NCBI GenBank assembly: GCA_009926865.1
Contig: RFOD01000013.1
Location: 1-51,462, forward strand
DNA length: 51,462 nt
DNA from: Gammaproteobacteria bacterium
GTDB lineage: Bacteria; Pseudomonadota; Gammaproteobacteria; Steroidobacterales; Steroidobacteraceae
Direction of reading: 5' to 3'
Each line of letters opens with the position of its first letter. Position 1 is the first letter of the stretch. A program made the translations under genes and the position numbers. The notes beneath the pieces are model-generated. The model was not told the DNA's origin. It made no database searches and saw only the letters and a list, made by a program, of their open reading frames with translations. Shown piece after piece: positions 17,369 through 24,612 of the stretch.

Positions 17369-17736
17369 GGCGTGCTATCCGACGACGGTGGGACGGAAAG
17401 CAGGGTTTTTTCATCGAGCTCAAGTCGATCGATCACCGCACGGATGCGAGGCCATTCCTGTTGAAGGAAGCGCTCACGCTCGGCGCTCATCAGTTGCGCT
17501 CGGGCACCGGCATTTACAAACATGCCACGCCCCCGCCGCTTCTCAACTAACTGCTCATCAGCCAACTCTTGGTATGCCTTGAGCACGGTGAGTGGGTTGA
17601 TGCGAAATTCCGCGGCGACGTTACGGACGGAGGGCAGTGCATCGCCTTCCTTGAGGATGCCCTCGAGAATCATGGCAACCACTCGGTCGCGCAGCTGGCG
17701 ATAGATTGGGGCGCCTTCGGCCCAGTGCGGTTCCAT
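17365..17736 (-). CDS. GntR family regulator, YtrA subfamily
   Basis: A 123-residue protein made of an N-terminal winged helix-turn-helix ('IYRQLRDRVVAMIL', 'LPSVRNVAAEFRINPLTVLK', 'KRRGRGMFV') and a short C-terminal helix region without a large effector domain, as is typical of the YtrA subfamily. ATG 17736 was chosen because AGGGAG lies 8 bases upstream. It heads the operon with the ATPase and permease and probably represses its own operon; a perfect palindrome overlaps the predicted promoter (17795-17828). Confidence 0.9.
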   Translation of the reverse strand: MEPHWAEGAPIYRQLRDRVVAMILEGILKEGDALPSVRNVAAEFRINPLTVLKAYQELADEQLVEKRRGRGMFVNAGARAQLMSAERERFLQQEWPRIRAVIDRLELDEKTLLSVPPSSDSTP

Positions 17737-17794
17737 ATGATGTTCTCCCTCAGTCCCAGAATCATGGGGCAAAGCTCCAGAAAAAGCTATTGGT

Positions 17795-17828
17795 GTTATA
17801 TATAACTACAACACTAAATCTCTGTCAA
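17795..17828 (-). promoter_or_regulatory. Promoter with overlapping palindromic operator of the GntR/ABC operon
   Basis: Minus strand: a perfect -35 TTGACA (17823-17828) and a -10-like TATATA (17799-17804) with an 18-base spacer. The -10 lies inside a perfect 12-bp palindrome GTTATATATAAC (17795-17806). GntR proteins bind such palindromes as dimers, so this is probably the autoregulatory site. Confidence 0.65.
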
Positions 17829-17941
17829 GTGAATGGCCACCCCATTTCCCGAGCCCCTTTCAGTCTTTGGCTTGCCGTAAAATTGCGGGGCTGACATGGC
17901 GCCGCTCGCGCCAGCCTACGAACGACCTGTGGAGAATCCGG

Positions 17942-18919
17942 ATGAAGCAACCCCTTAACGTCGCCATCACTGGTGGTGCCGGCCAGATTGGATATGCGCT
18001 CGCTTTTCGCGTGGCCTCAGGCGCCATGCTGGGCCCTGACCAACCCGTCAATCTGCATTTACTGGAGATCACCCCAGCTTTGGCTGCCCTACAAGGCGTT
18101 GTCATGGAGTTAAACGATTGCGCATTCCCGACACTGAACAAAGTCGTGGCGACGGACGATGCGCAGGTGGCGTTCAAAGATTGTCATGCTGCGCTGCTAG
18201 TTGGCGCGCGACCGCGTGGCCCAGGCATGGAACGCAAAGATCTATTGTTGGCCAACGCACAGATTTTCTCGGCTCAAGGTAAGGCACTCGACGCCGTCGC
18301 CGCACGTGATGTACGCGTACTGGTGGTGGGTAACCCGGCCAATACCAATGCCCTGATTGCGATGAAAAACGCGCCCAGCCTCAACCCTAAGAGTTTCACG
18401 GCGATGACCCGGCTCGACCACAATCGCGCGTTGTCGCAGCTCGCTGAAAAAACGGGTAGTCACGTGAATGACATCCGTAAGATGACGATTTGGGGTAATC
18501 ATTCGGCGACGCAGTATCCCGATATCAACCATTGCCTCGTGAACGGTCAGGCAGCGACCTCACTAGTCGATGCTGCCTGGACAGAGCAAACCTTCATTCC
18601 AACGGTCCAGCAACGCGGCGCGGCGATTATCAAAGCGCGCGGCGCTTCCTCGGCTGCATCGGCTGCCTCGTCGGCGATCGATCATATCCGAGACTGGTTT
18701 CATGGCTCGAAAGAGGGCGATTGGGTCTCGATGGGTATTCCATCGGATGGGAGCTACGGGATCCCCGAGGGCGTGATTTACTCCTACCCAGTCGTCTGCC
18801 GAAACGGTGCCTATGAAATCGTACAGGGTCTATCGATTGACGATTTCAGCCGCTCACGGATGGATGCCACCCACCGCGAGTTACTGGAAGAGCGCGACGG
18901 AGTCAAAGACCTGCTCTGA
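17942..18919 (+). CDS. mdh: Malate dehydrogenase
   Basis: A 325-residue NAD-dependent malate dehydrogenase of the cytosolic-type branch found in many proteobacteria. It has the Rossmann start '[19 protein letters not shown]', the substrate-binding arginine loop '[16 protein letters not shown]', 'VGNPANTNA', 'TRLDHNRA' and the catalytic His in '[11 protein letters not shown]'. It interconverts malate and oxaloacetate in the TCA cycle. ATG 17942 has GGAG shortly upstream; longer in-frame extensions precede this site and are rejected. The gene stands alone, divergent from the GntR operon. Confidence 0.95.
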   Translation: MKQPLNVAITGGAGQIGYALAFRVASGAMLGPDQPVNLHLLEITPALAALQGVVMELNDCAFPTLNKVVATDDAQVAFKDCHAALLVGARPRGPGMERKDLLLANAQIFSAQGKALDAVAARDVRVLVVGNPANTNALIAMKNAPSLNPKSFTAMTRLDHNRALSQLAEKTGSHVNDIRKMTIWGNHSATQYPDINHCLVNGQAATSLVDAAWTEQTFIPTVQQRGAAIIKARGASSAASAASSAIDHIRDWFHGSKEGDWVSMGIPSDGSYGIPEGVIYSYPVVCRNGAYEIVQGLSIDDFSRSRMDATHRELLEERDGVKDLL

Positions 18920-18946
18920 GCGATCTCTGACTACAAGGTGAGCGAA

Positions 18947-18965
18947 GCGGCTTGTCTTAAGCCGC
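18947..18965 (+). other. Hairpin between mdh and fadE
   Basis: A 7-bp inverted repeat (GCGGCTT / AAGCCGC) with a 5-base loop, 27 bases after the mdh stop. No T run follows on the plus strand, so termination would be weak. A second, 5-bp hairpin (18974-18987) abuts the fadE start codon. Confidence 0.35.
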
Positions 18966-18986
18966 AAAACCCGTAGGCTCTCGCCT

Positions 18987-21485
18987 ATGGTTACCCTCAC
19001 TGTTCTCATCCTACTGATTGCCGCCCTGTTGTGGACCTCGTCCCTGCAGGGCGGCGCTTTGGCTCTACTATTTTTCGCAGCCATCCTCTACTTAGCCTAC
19101 AAGCGACTCAGCCTACTGGCCTTCACTGGCACGTTCTTGGTGTTGCTGATCGCCTATACGGCGGCGACCGAACCGACAGGCCTCTGGACTGGTTTTCTTT
19201 GGTTGCTGTTCACTGCCTTAACGCTGTTGAACATCAGACCGCTACGCAAAGCGTTCATCACACGCCCGTTCATGCGTATCTACCGTCGCATGTTGCCGAC
19301 CATGTCGAGCACCGAACGTGAGGCTCTCGAGGCGGGCACGGTTTGGTGGGATGGCCAACTGTTCACCGGTAAACCTGACTGGAGCCAACTCCTGAGCGCC
19401 AAGGCGCCCACTCTGACCGCCGAAGAGCAAGCCTTTTTGGATGGCCCCTGTGAGGAACTCTGCAGGATGGTCGATGACTTCGACATCACACATCGACGGG
19501 GCGACTTGCCACCCGAGATCTGGGAATTTCTAAAACAGCGCGGCTTCTTCTCGATGATCATCCAGAAGCGCTATGGCGGGCTTGAGTTCTCTGCCTATGC
19601 CCACTCCTGTGTGCTTGCCAAGCTATCAAGTCGCAGTGCGACTGTCTCATCGACCGTAGCAGTCCCTAATTCTTTGGGGCCTGCAGAGCTCTTACAACAC
19701 TACGGCACTGAAGATCAGAAAAACCACTATCTACCAAGGCTAGCGCGAGGCGAGGAAATACCCTGTTTTGCACTGACGGGACCACGAGCCGGCTCCGATG
19801 CCGCATCGTTGCCGGACACAGGCATTGTCTGTAAAGGTATATGGGAGGGCCAAGAAATCATTGGCCTACGGCTAAATTTCTCCAAGCGATATATCACCCT
19901 CGCACCCGTGGCCACCGTCATTGGTCTTGCCTTCAGAATGTTTGACCCCGAACAGTTACTCGGCGATCAGCGTGACCTCGGCATTACCTGTGCGCTTATT
20001 CCCCGTAATACAGCGGGGATTACCATTGGCCGGCGTCACTTCCCCCTCAACGTCCCGTTCCAAAATGGCCCTATTCAGGGCCATGATGTATTTGTGCCAC
20101 TCGATTTCATCATCGGTGGTCCCGCAATGGCCGGTCAGGGCTGGCGCATGCTGGTCGAGCAGTTATCAGTGGGTCGATGTATTTCTTTGCCCTCCAGCAG
20201 CACAGGCGGAGGTAAAGCCGCCGTTTTCGCAACCGGCGCTTATGCGCGGATACGTCGTCAATTCAATATGCCAGTCGGCAAATTTGAAGGGATTGAAACG
20301 GTCATTGCGCGTATGGTGGGACTCACCTACACCATGGATGCCGCCCGCTCGGTCACTGCCGGTGCAATCGATGGCGGGGAGAAGCCGTCTGTACCCTCGG
20401 CCATGCTCAAATACCACACGACCGAAATGGGTCGTCAACTTGCCAATGACGCGATGGATATCCACGGCGGTAAGGGTATTTGCCTAGGACCGAAGAACTA
20501 TCTGGGTCGCGGGTATCAAGTAGTACCAGTGGCCATCACCGTCGAGGGGGCAAATATCCTTACTCGCAGCCTTATTATTTTTGGTCAAGGCGCTGTACGC
20601 TGCCATCCTTTTGTGCTCAAAGAAATGGAAGCGGCGCGCAATCCTAACCGCAAGCAAGGCGTTGATGACTTTGATCGTGCACTCTTTGGGCATGTGGGTT
20701 TCACGCTCAGCAACGCGGTCCGTTCGCTGGTCATGGCGCTGACTAATGCGAGGTTTACGGCGTCACCGAGTACAGGGGCTGCAAGCCGCTATTACCAGCA
20801 TATTGTTCGATTTTCATCGAGCTTCGCTTTTTCGGTGGACGTCGCCATGCTGAGCTTGGGAGGGTATCTCAAAAAAAAGGAGAACCTATCCGCCAGACTC
20901 GGTGATGTGCTGTCATATATGTACCTTGCGTCGATGGTGCTCAAACACTACGAGAATCAAGGCCGTCGGGAAGAAGACTTGCCGATTGTGGAGTGGGCAT
21001 GCCGTCACTTGCTCTATCAAGCGCAGGAGCAGTTGCACGGTTTTTTGCGTAATTTTCCGAATCGCCTGCTCGCCGCACTGATGCGATTTTTCATTTTCCC
21101 TCGGGGACGCCAGTACTCAGCACCCGATGATCGCCTAGCGCGTAAGCTCGCCTCATTGGTCATGGAGCCGACTGCTGTACGAGATCGGCTCTGTTATCCC
21201 GTCTACCGGGAAGTGCAAAGTCGAAATTCACTCGGCTTGCTGCAACAAGCCTTAGAGCAAAGCGCTCAGGCCGAGATACTTGAGAAACGAATCCGTGTCG
21301 AAGGGGTCAAGACAGGCCGTATTACCGCCCTAGATCTACCGGGGCAAGTCCGCGAAGCGGAACAAGTTGGTCTCATTACCAAAGAAGAGGCCGAGTGGCT
21401 GTACCAATACGATGCCTTAGTGATGGAACTCATTCACGTGGACGATTTTGCTCCCGAGGAACTGGCCACCACAACTCACCGCTAA
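18987..21485 (+). CDS. fadE: Long FadE-type acyl-CoA dehydrogenase
   Basis: An 832-residue acyl-CoA dehydrogenase similar in layout to E. coli FadE (about 814 residues). Three hydrophobic segments occupy the first 90 residues, then come an N-terminal helical domain, 'IPCFALTGPRAGSDAASLPD' (FAD/substrate contact), and the C-terminal helical domain with 'DIHGGKGICLG' and 'TVEGANILTRSLI', whose Glu corresponds to the catalytic base of the family. It carries out the first step of beta-oxidation. A long C-terminal extension of about 250 residues (DUF1974-like) is typical. No clear ribosome binding site precedes ATG 18987. Confidence 0.93.
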   Translation: MVTLTVLILLIAALLWTSSLQGGALALLFFAAILYLAYKRLSLLAFTGTFLVLLIAYTAATEPTGLWTGFLWLLFTALTLLNIRPLRKAFITRPFMRIYRRMLPTMSSTEREALEAGTVWWDGQLFTGKPDWSQLLSAKAPTLTAEEQAFLDGPCEELCRMVDDFDITHRRGDLPPEIWEFLKQRGFFSMIIQKRYGGLEFSAYAHSCVLAKLSSRSATVSSTVAVPNSLGPAELLQHYGTEDQKNHYLPRLARGEEIPCFALTGPRAGSDAASLPDTGIVCKGIWEGQEIIGLRLNFSKRYITLAPVATVIGLAFRMFDPEQLLGDQRDLGITCALIPRNTAGITIGRRHFPLNVPFQNGPIQGHDVFVPLDFIIGGPAMAGQGWRMLVEQLSVGRCISLPSSSTGGGKAAVFATGAYARIRRQFNMPVGKFEGIETVIARMVGLTYTMDAARSVTAGAIDGGEKPSVPSAMLKYHTTEMGRQLANDAMDIHGGKGICLGPKNYLGRGYQVVPVAITVEGANILTRSLIIFGQGAVRCHPFVLKEMEAARNPNRKQGVDDFDRALFGHVGFTLSNAVRSLVMALTNARFTASPSTGAASRYYQHIVRFSSSFAFSVDVAMLSLGGYLKKKENLSARLGDVLSYMYLASMVLKHYENQGRREEDLPIVEWACRHLLYQAQEQLHGFLRNFPNRLLAALMRFFIFPRGRQYSAPDDRLARKLASLVMEPTAVRDRLCYPVYREVQSRNSLGLLQQALEQSAQAEILEKRIRVEGVKTGRITALDLPGQVREAEQVGLITKEEAEWLYQYDALVMELIHVDDFAPEELATTTHR

Positions 21486-21498
21486 CTGCCCGCTAACC

Positions 21499-22716
21499 AT
21501 GTCAGATGATGCGCATTGGCCTCGCGCCATATTGCATGTGGATATGGACGCGTTCTATGCCTCCGTTGAGCAACGCGACGACCCCTCCCTGCGTGGTCGC
21601 CCGGTCATTGTGGGTGGTACGGCAGGAAGAGGCGTTGTCGCAGCCGCCAGCTACGAAGCCAGAGAATTTGGCATACGATCAGCGATGCCCGTTCGGCAAG
21701 CGCTAGAGCGCTGTCCTCAGGCAATATGTGTTCGACCTCGGATGGCACACTATGCGGCTGTTTCAGCCAAAATCTTTGATATTTTTTCCGAGTTCACTCC
21801 GCAGGTGGAGGGACTCTCGCTCGATGAAGCGTTTCTGGATGTCACTGCGAGTCAAACGCTACTCGGCGACCCACTGCAAATCGCTCTCGCCATCAAAGAT
21901 AAAATTCGCGAAACACTTCAGTTGAACGCATCGGTAGGCGTAGCACCGAATAAACTCATCGCTAAGATCGCCTCTGATTTGAATAAGCCGAATGGGCTCT
22001 GCGTCATAAAGAGCGAGTCGATCACGAGCATGCTCGATCCGCTGTCGATTCGTCGACTGCCTGGCCTCGGTCGAAAAAAGGGCGACGAGGTCATCGCCGC
22101 CAGGCTAGAAACCTTTGCCGCGCTACGCTCGGCGCCCGAAGCGTCCCTGAGAGCGTTATTTGGCAAAGGCTGGCGCGAGTGGCGTCAACGTGCGGCCGGG
22201 CTGGATGATCGCCCGGTTCAGCCAGAGAGAGACGAAAAATCGATCAGCAACGAGCGGACTTTTGCGACTGACTTGAGCGACGTATCACTCATTCGTGCTG
22301 AGCTTTATACCTTAGCCGACAAAGTCGCAAGCCGCCTGCGCAGTAAAGCGCTACAAGCACGATGCATCGGCATCAAATTGCGTCAACATGACTTCACAAC
22401 GATCACTCGCCAAATGACCCTCGCGCCACCGACCGATGAAAGTCGCATTGTGGTCGAAACGGTCCAGCGTCTCTTGGGCGAGTGGCTACGTGAGCATCCG
22501 CATGCGCGACTACGACTGCTCGGCGTCGCAGCCAGCGACCTACTACCACAGATTCAAGGAGATCTTTTTCAATCAACGCAGCGATCCGCTGACTCGCGTC
22601 TAGATGAAGCCTTAGATGATATCCGTCAAAAATTTGGCTCACTGGCTGTCGCACGAGCGAGTGTCATCCCGATGCCCCAAGGGCCAAAACAGGCGCCAGA
22701 CGATGGCTCCCAGTAG
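21499..22716 (+). CDS. dinB: DNA polymerase IV
   Basis: A 405-residue Y-family translesion polymerase. It has 'HVDMDAFYASVEQRDDPSL' (first catalytic Asp), 'VVAAASYEAREFGIRSAMP' (finger residues), 'SLDEAFLDV' (catalytic Asp-Glu pair), a helix-hairpin-helix-like thumb 'LPGLGRKKGDEV' and a little-finger domain. The start at 21499 is 13 bases after the fadE stop, so the two may be co-transcribed. No clear beta-clamp binding peptide could be recognised at the C-terminus. The last 78 bases overlap the convergent rhombosortase-like gene. Confidence 0.93.
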   Translation: MSDDAHWPRAILHVDMDAFYASVEQRDDPSLRGRPVIVGGTAGRGVVAAASYEAREFGIRSAMPVRQALERCPQAICVRPRMAHYAAVSAKIFDIFSEFTPQVEGLSLDEAFLDVTASQTLLGDPLQIALAIKDKIRETLQLNASVGVAPNKLIAKIASDLNKPNGLCVIKSESITSMLDPLSIRRLPGLGRKKGDEVIAARLETFAALRSAPEASLRALFGKGWREWRQRAAGLDDRPVQPERDEKSISNERTFATDLSDVSLIRAELYTLADKVASRLRSKALQARCIGIKLRQHDFTTITRQMTLAPPTDESRIVVETVQRLLGEWLREHPHARLRLLGVAASDLLPQIQGDLFQSTQRSADSRLDEALDDIRQKFGSLAVARASVIPMPQGPKQAPDDGSQ

Positions 22717-23169
22717 TCCGCCGATAACGCCCCACAGATGCGCCTCTGCCGCGACGCGATAGCCAGGCATCAGCCAAGCGGTTGCACCGATGTTTTCAGA
22801 TAGCAGCTTGAGAATACCAACTACGGCGAGCGGCCAGCCCCAACGCTCACCTTGACCGATCATGTGTGCGATACCGGCAGCCGCTACACCATGCAGCAAA
22901 GCAGAACTCCCCACATAGACAGTCAAAGAGCTCGCGAACCATAAGCCAACATTGATCGTTAGCAGCGACGTAGCCATTACTGTCAAAAGTATCGGCAACG
23001 AGAAATCTCGCCTTAATAACCACCACAACACGTACGCGCCGAATGCATTCATAACCGTATGCTTAGCGTCTAAGTGTACGAGATGCCCAGTCATCCATCG
23101 CCACCACTCGCCGGCTGCGAGCGCCTCTCGATCCCAGCCCCACGCCTCAAGCATGGCTGTCGTAATCAT
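22639..23169 (-). CDS. Rhombosortase-like rhomboid-family serine protease
   Basis: A 176-residue intramembrane protease with about six hydrophobic segments. It has 'GEWWRWMTGHLVHLDAKHTVMNAFG' features (WR motif and His/Asn of helix 2), 'YVGSSALLHG' (catalytic Ser in GxS) and 'AHLWGVIGGLLGA' (catalytic His with glycine zipper). Small size and the 'SSALLHG' motif fit rhombosortase (RrtA), which processes proteins carrying a C-terminal GlyGly-CTERM tag after type II secretion. No such tagged protein occurs in this window. It overlaps the PPTase gene upstream by 23 bases and dinB downstream by 78 bases. ATG 23154 is an alternative start. Confidence 0.8.
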   Translation of the reverse strand: MITTAMLEAWGWDREALAAGEWWRWMTGHLVHLDAKHTVMNAFGAYVLWWLLRRDFSLPILLTVMATSLLTINVGLWFASSLTVYVGSSALLHGVAAAGIAHMIGQGERWGWPLAVVGILKLLSENIGATAWLMPGYRVAAEAHLWGVIGGLLGAIVWRLFWPLGHRDDTRSCDSQ

Positions 23170-23860
23170 GACAAGTTAAACGAAACGCCTTCAATGATTT
23201 CAAGGGGGAGGGCGCTGCAACCGACCAAAAAAAACTCTCCTCGGTGATGCCCGAATACACGTACAATGTCTCGGTAGAATCCAGCGAACACCGAAAACAC
23301 CCCCCCTCTGCTAAGCCCACATGGACACGCCTCGCAGGTAAAGAAAAACCAGTACCTAAGGCTTTGAGCGCCGCCTCTTTACGAGTCCAGCCTCGGAGGA
23401 ATGCCTGTTCTTGCTCGGCATGATCTTTAATCGCAATGAGTTCTGCCTGTTCTGCATCACTGAACACTCGCTGAGCCAGACGCAACATATTGCTTAAGGG
23501 ACGCTTGCGTTCGATATCTACGCCTAACGTCTCCTCGGAACTGACGCCAAGCAGCCAGACAGGTCCGGCGTGCGACACATTGAAACTTAAGCGCGGTAAC
23601 GCCGGGGAGAGTTGTGGTTTGCCATGCGGCAGGATTTCAAAGTGCAAGATCTCCGCCGCACAGCTCGTATATCGAGCTAACTGCTCACGCAAGAGTGTGC
23701 GCGCCGTGATAAAACGGGCCCTCTGCAACGGCTCCGTCATCGCCTGTGATCGACGCCGCTCGCTCTCACCTAAGACGCACTGAACAGTCGGCTGGCGTGC
23801 GCATTCATCGAGATCGGCGAAATAAAGATGCGCCTCTGCCATCGCAAGCGACGTTGCCAT
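23147..23860 (-). CDS. 4'-phosphopantetheinyl transferase (Sfp type)
   Basis: A protein of about 237 residues that moves phosphopantetheine from CoA to a carrier-protein serine. Visible motifs are 'NVSHAGPVWLLGVS' (His of the CoA-binding site), 'LGVDIERKRP' (Mg-binding Asp-x-Glu) and 'FLRGWTRKEAALKALG' (Trp-x-x-Lys-Glu). The length fits Sfp/EntD-type enzymes that serve polyketide, peptide or fatty-acid carriers. The start is uncertain: ATG 23860 is given; GTG 23911 and ATG 23842 are possible, and none has a convincing ribosome binding site. No carrier protein or synthase lies in the window. The rhombosortase-like gene overlaps its end. Confidence 0.9.
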   Translation of the reverse strand: MATSLAMAEAHLYFADLDECARQPTVQCVLGESERRRSQAMTEPLQRARFITARTLLREQLARYTSCAAEILHFEILPHGKPQLSPALPRLSFNVSHAGPVWLLGVSSEETLGVDIERKRPLSNMLRLAQRVFSDAEQAELIAIKDHAEQEQAFLRGWTRKEAALKALGTGFSLPARRVHVGLAEGGCFRCSLDSTETLYVYSGITEESFFWSVAAPSPLKSLKAFRLTCHDYDSHA

Positions 23861-23895
23861 CCCTTCGCCAGTGCGTGGCACCGACGACCACCAGA

Positions 23896-23920
23896 CCTCA
23901 CACTTATCCACAGTGTGAGG
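23896..23920. other. Perfect 9-bp inverted repeat enclosing a DnaA-box 9-mer
   Basis: CCTCACACT and AGTGTGAGG flank TATCCAC between the divergent PPTase and gspB genes. The consensus DnaA box TTATCCACA falls at 23904-23912, across the centre. It may be an operator or hairpin; a DnaA role is only suggested by the 9-mer match. Confidence 0.5.
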
Positions 23921-23995
23921 ACTATGCCGCTCTCATCTCAGGCATGCAATACTGCGCCTCGGCAGGGGAACGCGGGCTTTTGGCCCACCGCAAAT

Positions 23996-24595
23996 ATGTC
24001 GCTGATTCTTGATGCATTAAAAAAATCTGAACAAATGCGTCCATCGGTGCCCGGGTCGGACTGGCACTCTGCGACTGCGCCGGCGCGATCGCAGCGCGTG
24101 CCGATTTGGGCTTGGGTGTTAATGGGACTGTTGGTCGTTAACGGCGCAGTTTTGCTTACGGTCTTGTCCCAGGACTCACCCCCGGTACTTGAGGACTCGA
24201 GCCTCTATGCTGATGTGAGCGCACCGACCACGACATCAGAACAGGCTTCGACAGACCTTTTACCAGTAATCACCTCTCGCGCTGAGACACCACCCGCTGT
24301 GCAAACACGAGCGTCCTTGCCACCACCTCGCGCCGCCGTGGTCACCACTCAAGCGGCCGAGAGACCTAGCATTGCAACGCGGGAGGAGTTATTAGCCCAA
24401 GGTCGCACGCTGCCCGATGTGACGCTTAATTTGCACGTCTTCGATCCCCAAAAAAATAAGCGCTTTGTTTTGATGCATGGCGAGCGGTTGCAAGAAGGTG
24501 ATATCGCCACAAACGGGTTGCGTATCACCGCGATTATGGCTGACGGTGTCGTGATGTCGCAGGGCGACATCACCTTCAAAGTATCTCTACCTTAA
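23996..24595 (+). CDS. gspB: General secretion pathway protein GspB
   Basis: A 199-residue bitopic inner-membrane protein. It begins 'MSLILDALKKSEQ', the hallmark of GspB, then has one membrane helix (about residues 38-58), a Pro/Thr-rich periplasmic linker, and a C-terminal domain 'LPDVTLNLHVFDPQKNKRFV', which matches the T2SSB domain. GspB works with GspA in placing the type II secretin in the outer membrane. No gspA or other secretion gene is nearby, so it is an orphan copy within the window. ATG 23996 was chosen by the conserved N-terminus; longer extensions are rejected. Confidence 0.88.
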   Translation: MSLILDALKKSEQMRPSVPGSDWHSATAPARSQRVPIWAWVLMGLLVVNGAVLLTVLSQDSPPVLEDSSLYADVSAPTTTSEQASTDLLPVITSRAETPPAVQTRASLPPPRAAVVTTQAAERPSIATREELLAQGRTLPDVTLNLHVFDPQKNKRFVLMHGERLQEGDIATNGLRITAIMADGVVMSQGDITFKVSLP

Positions 24596-24612
24596 GTTAT
24601 AAGGTTTATGAG

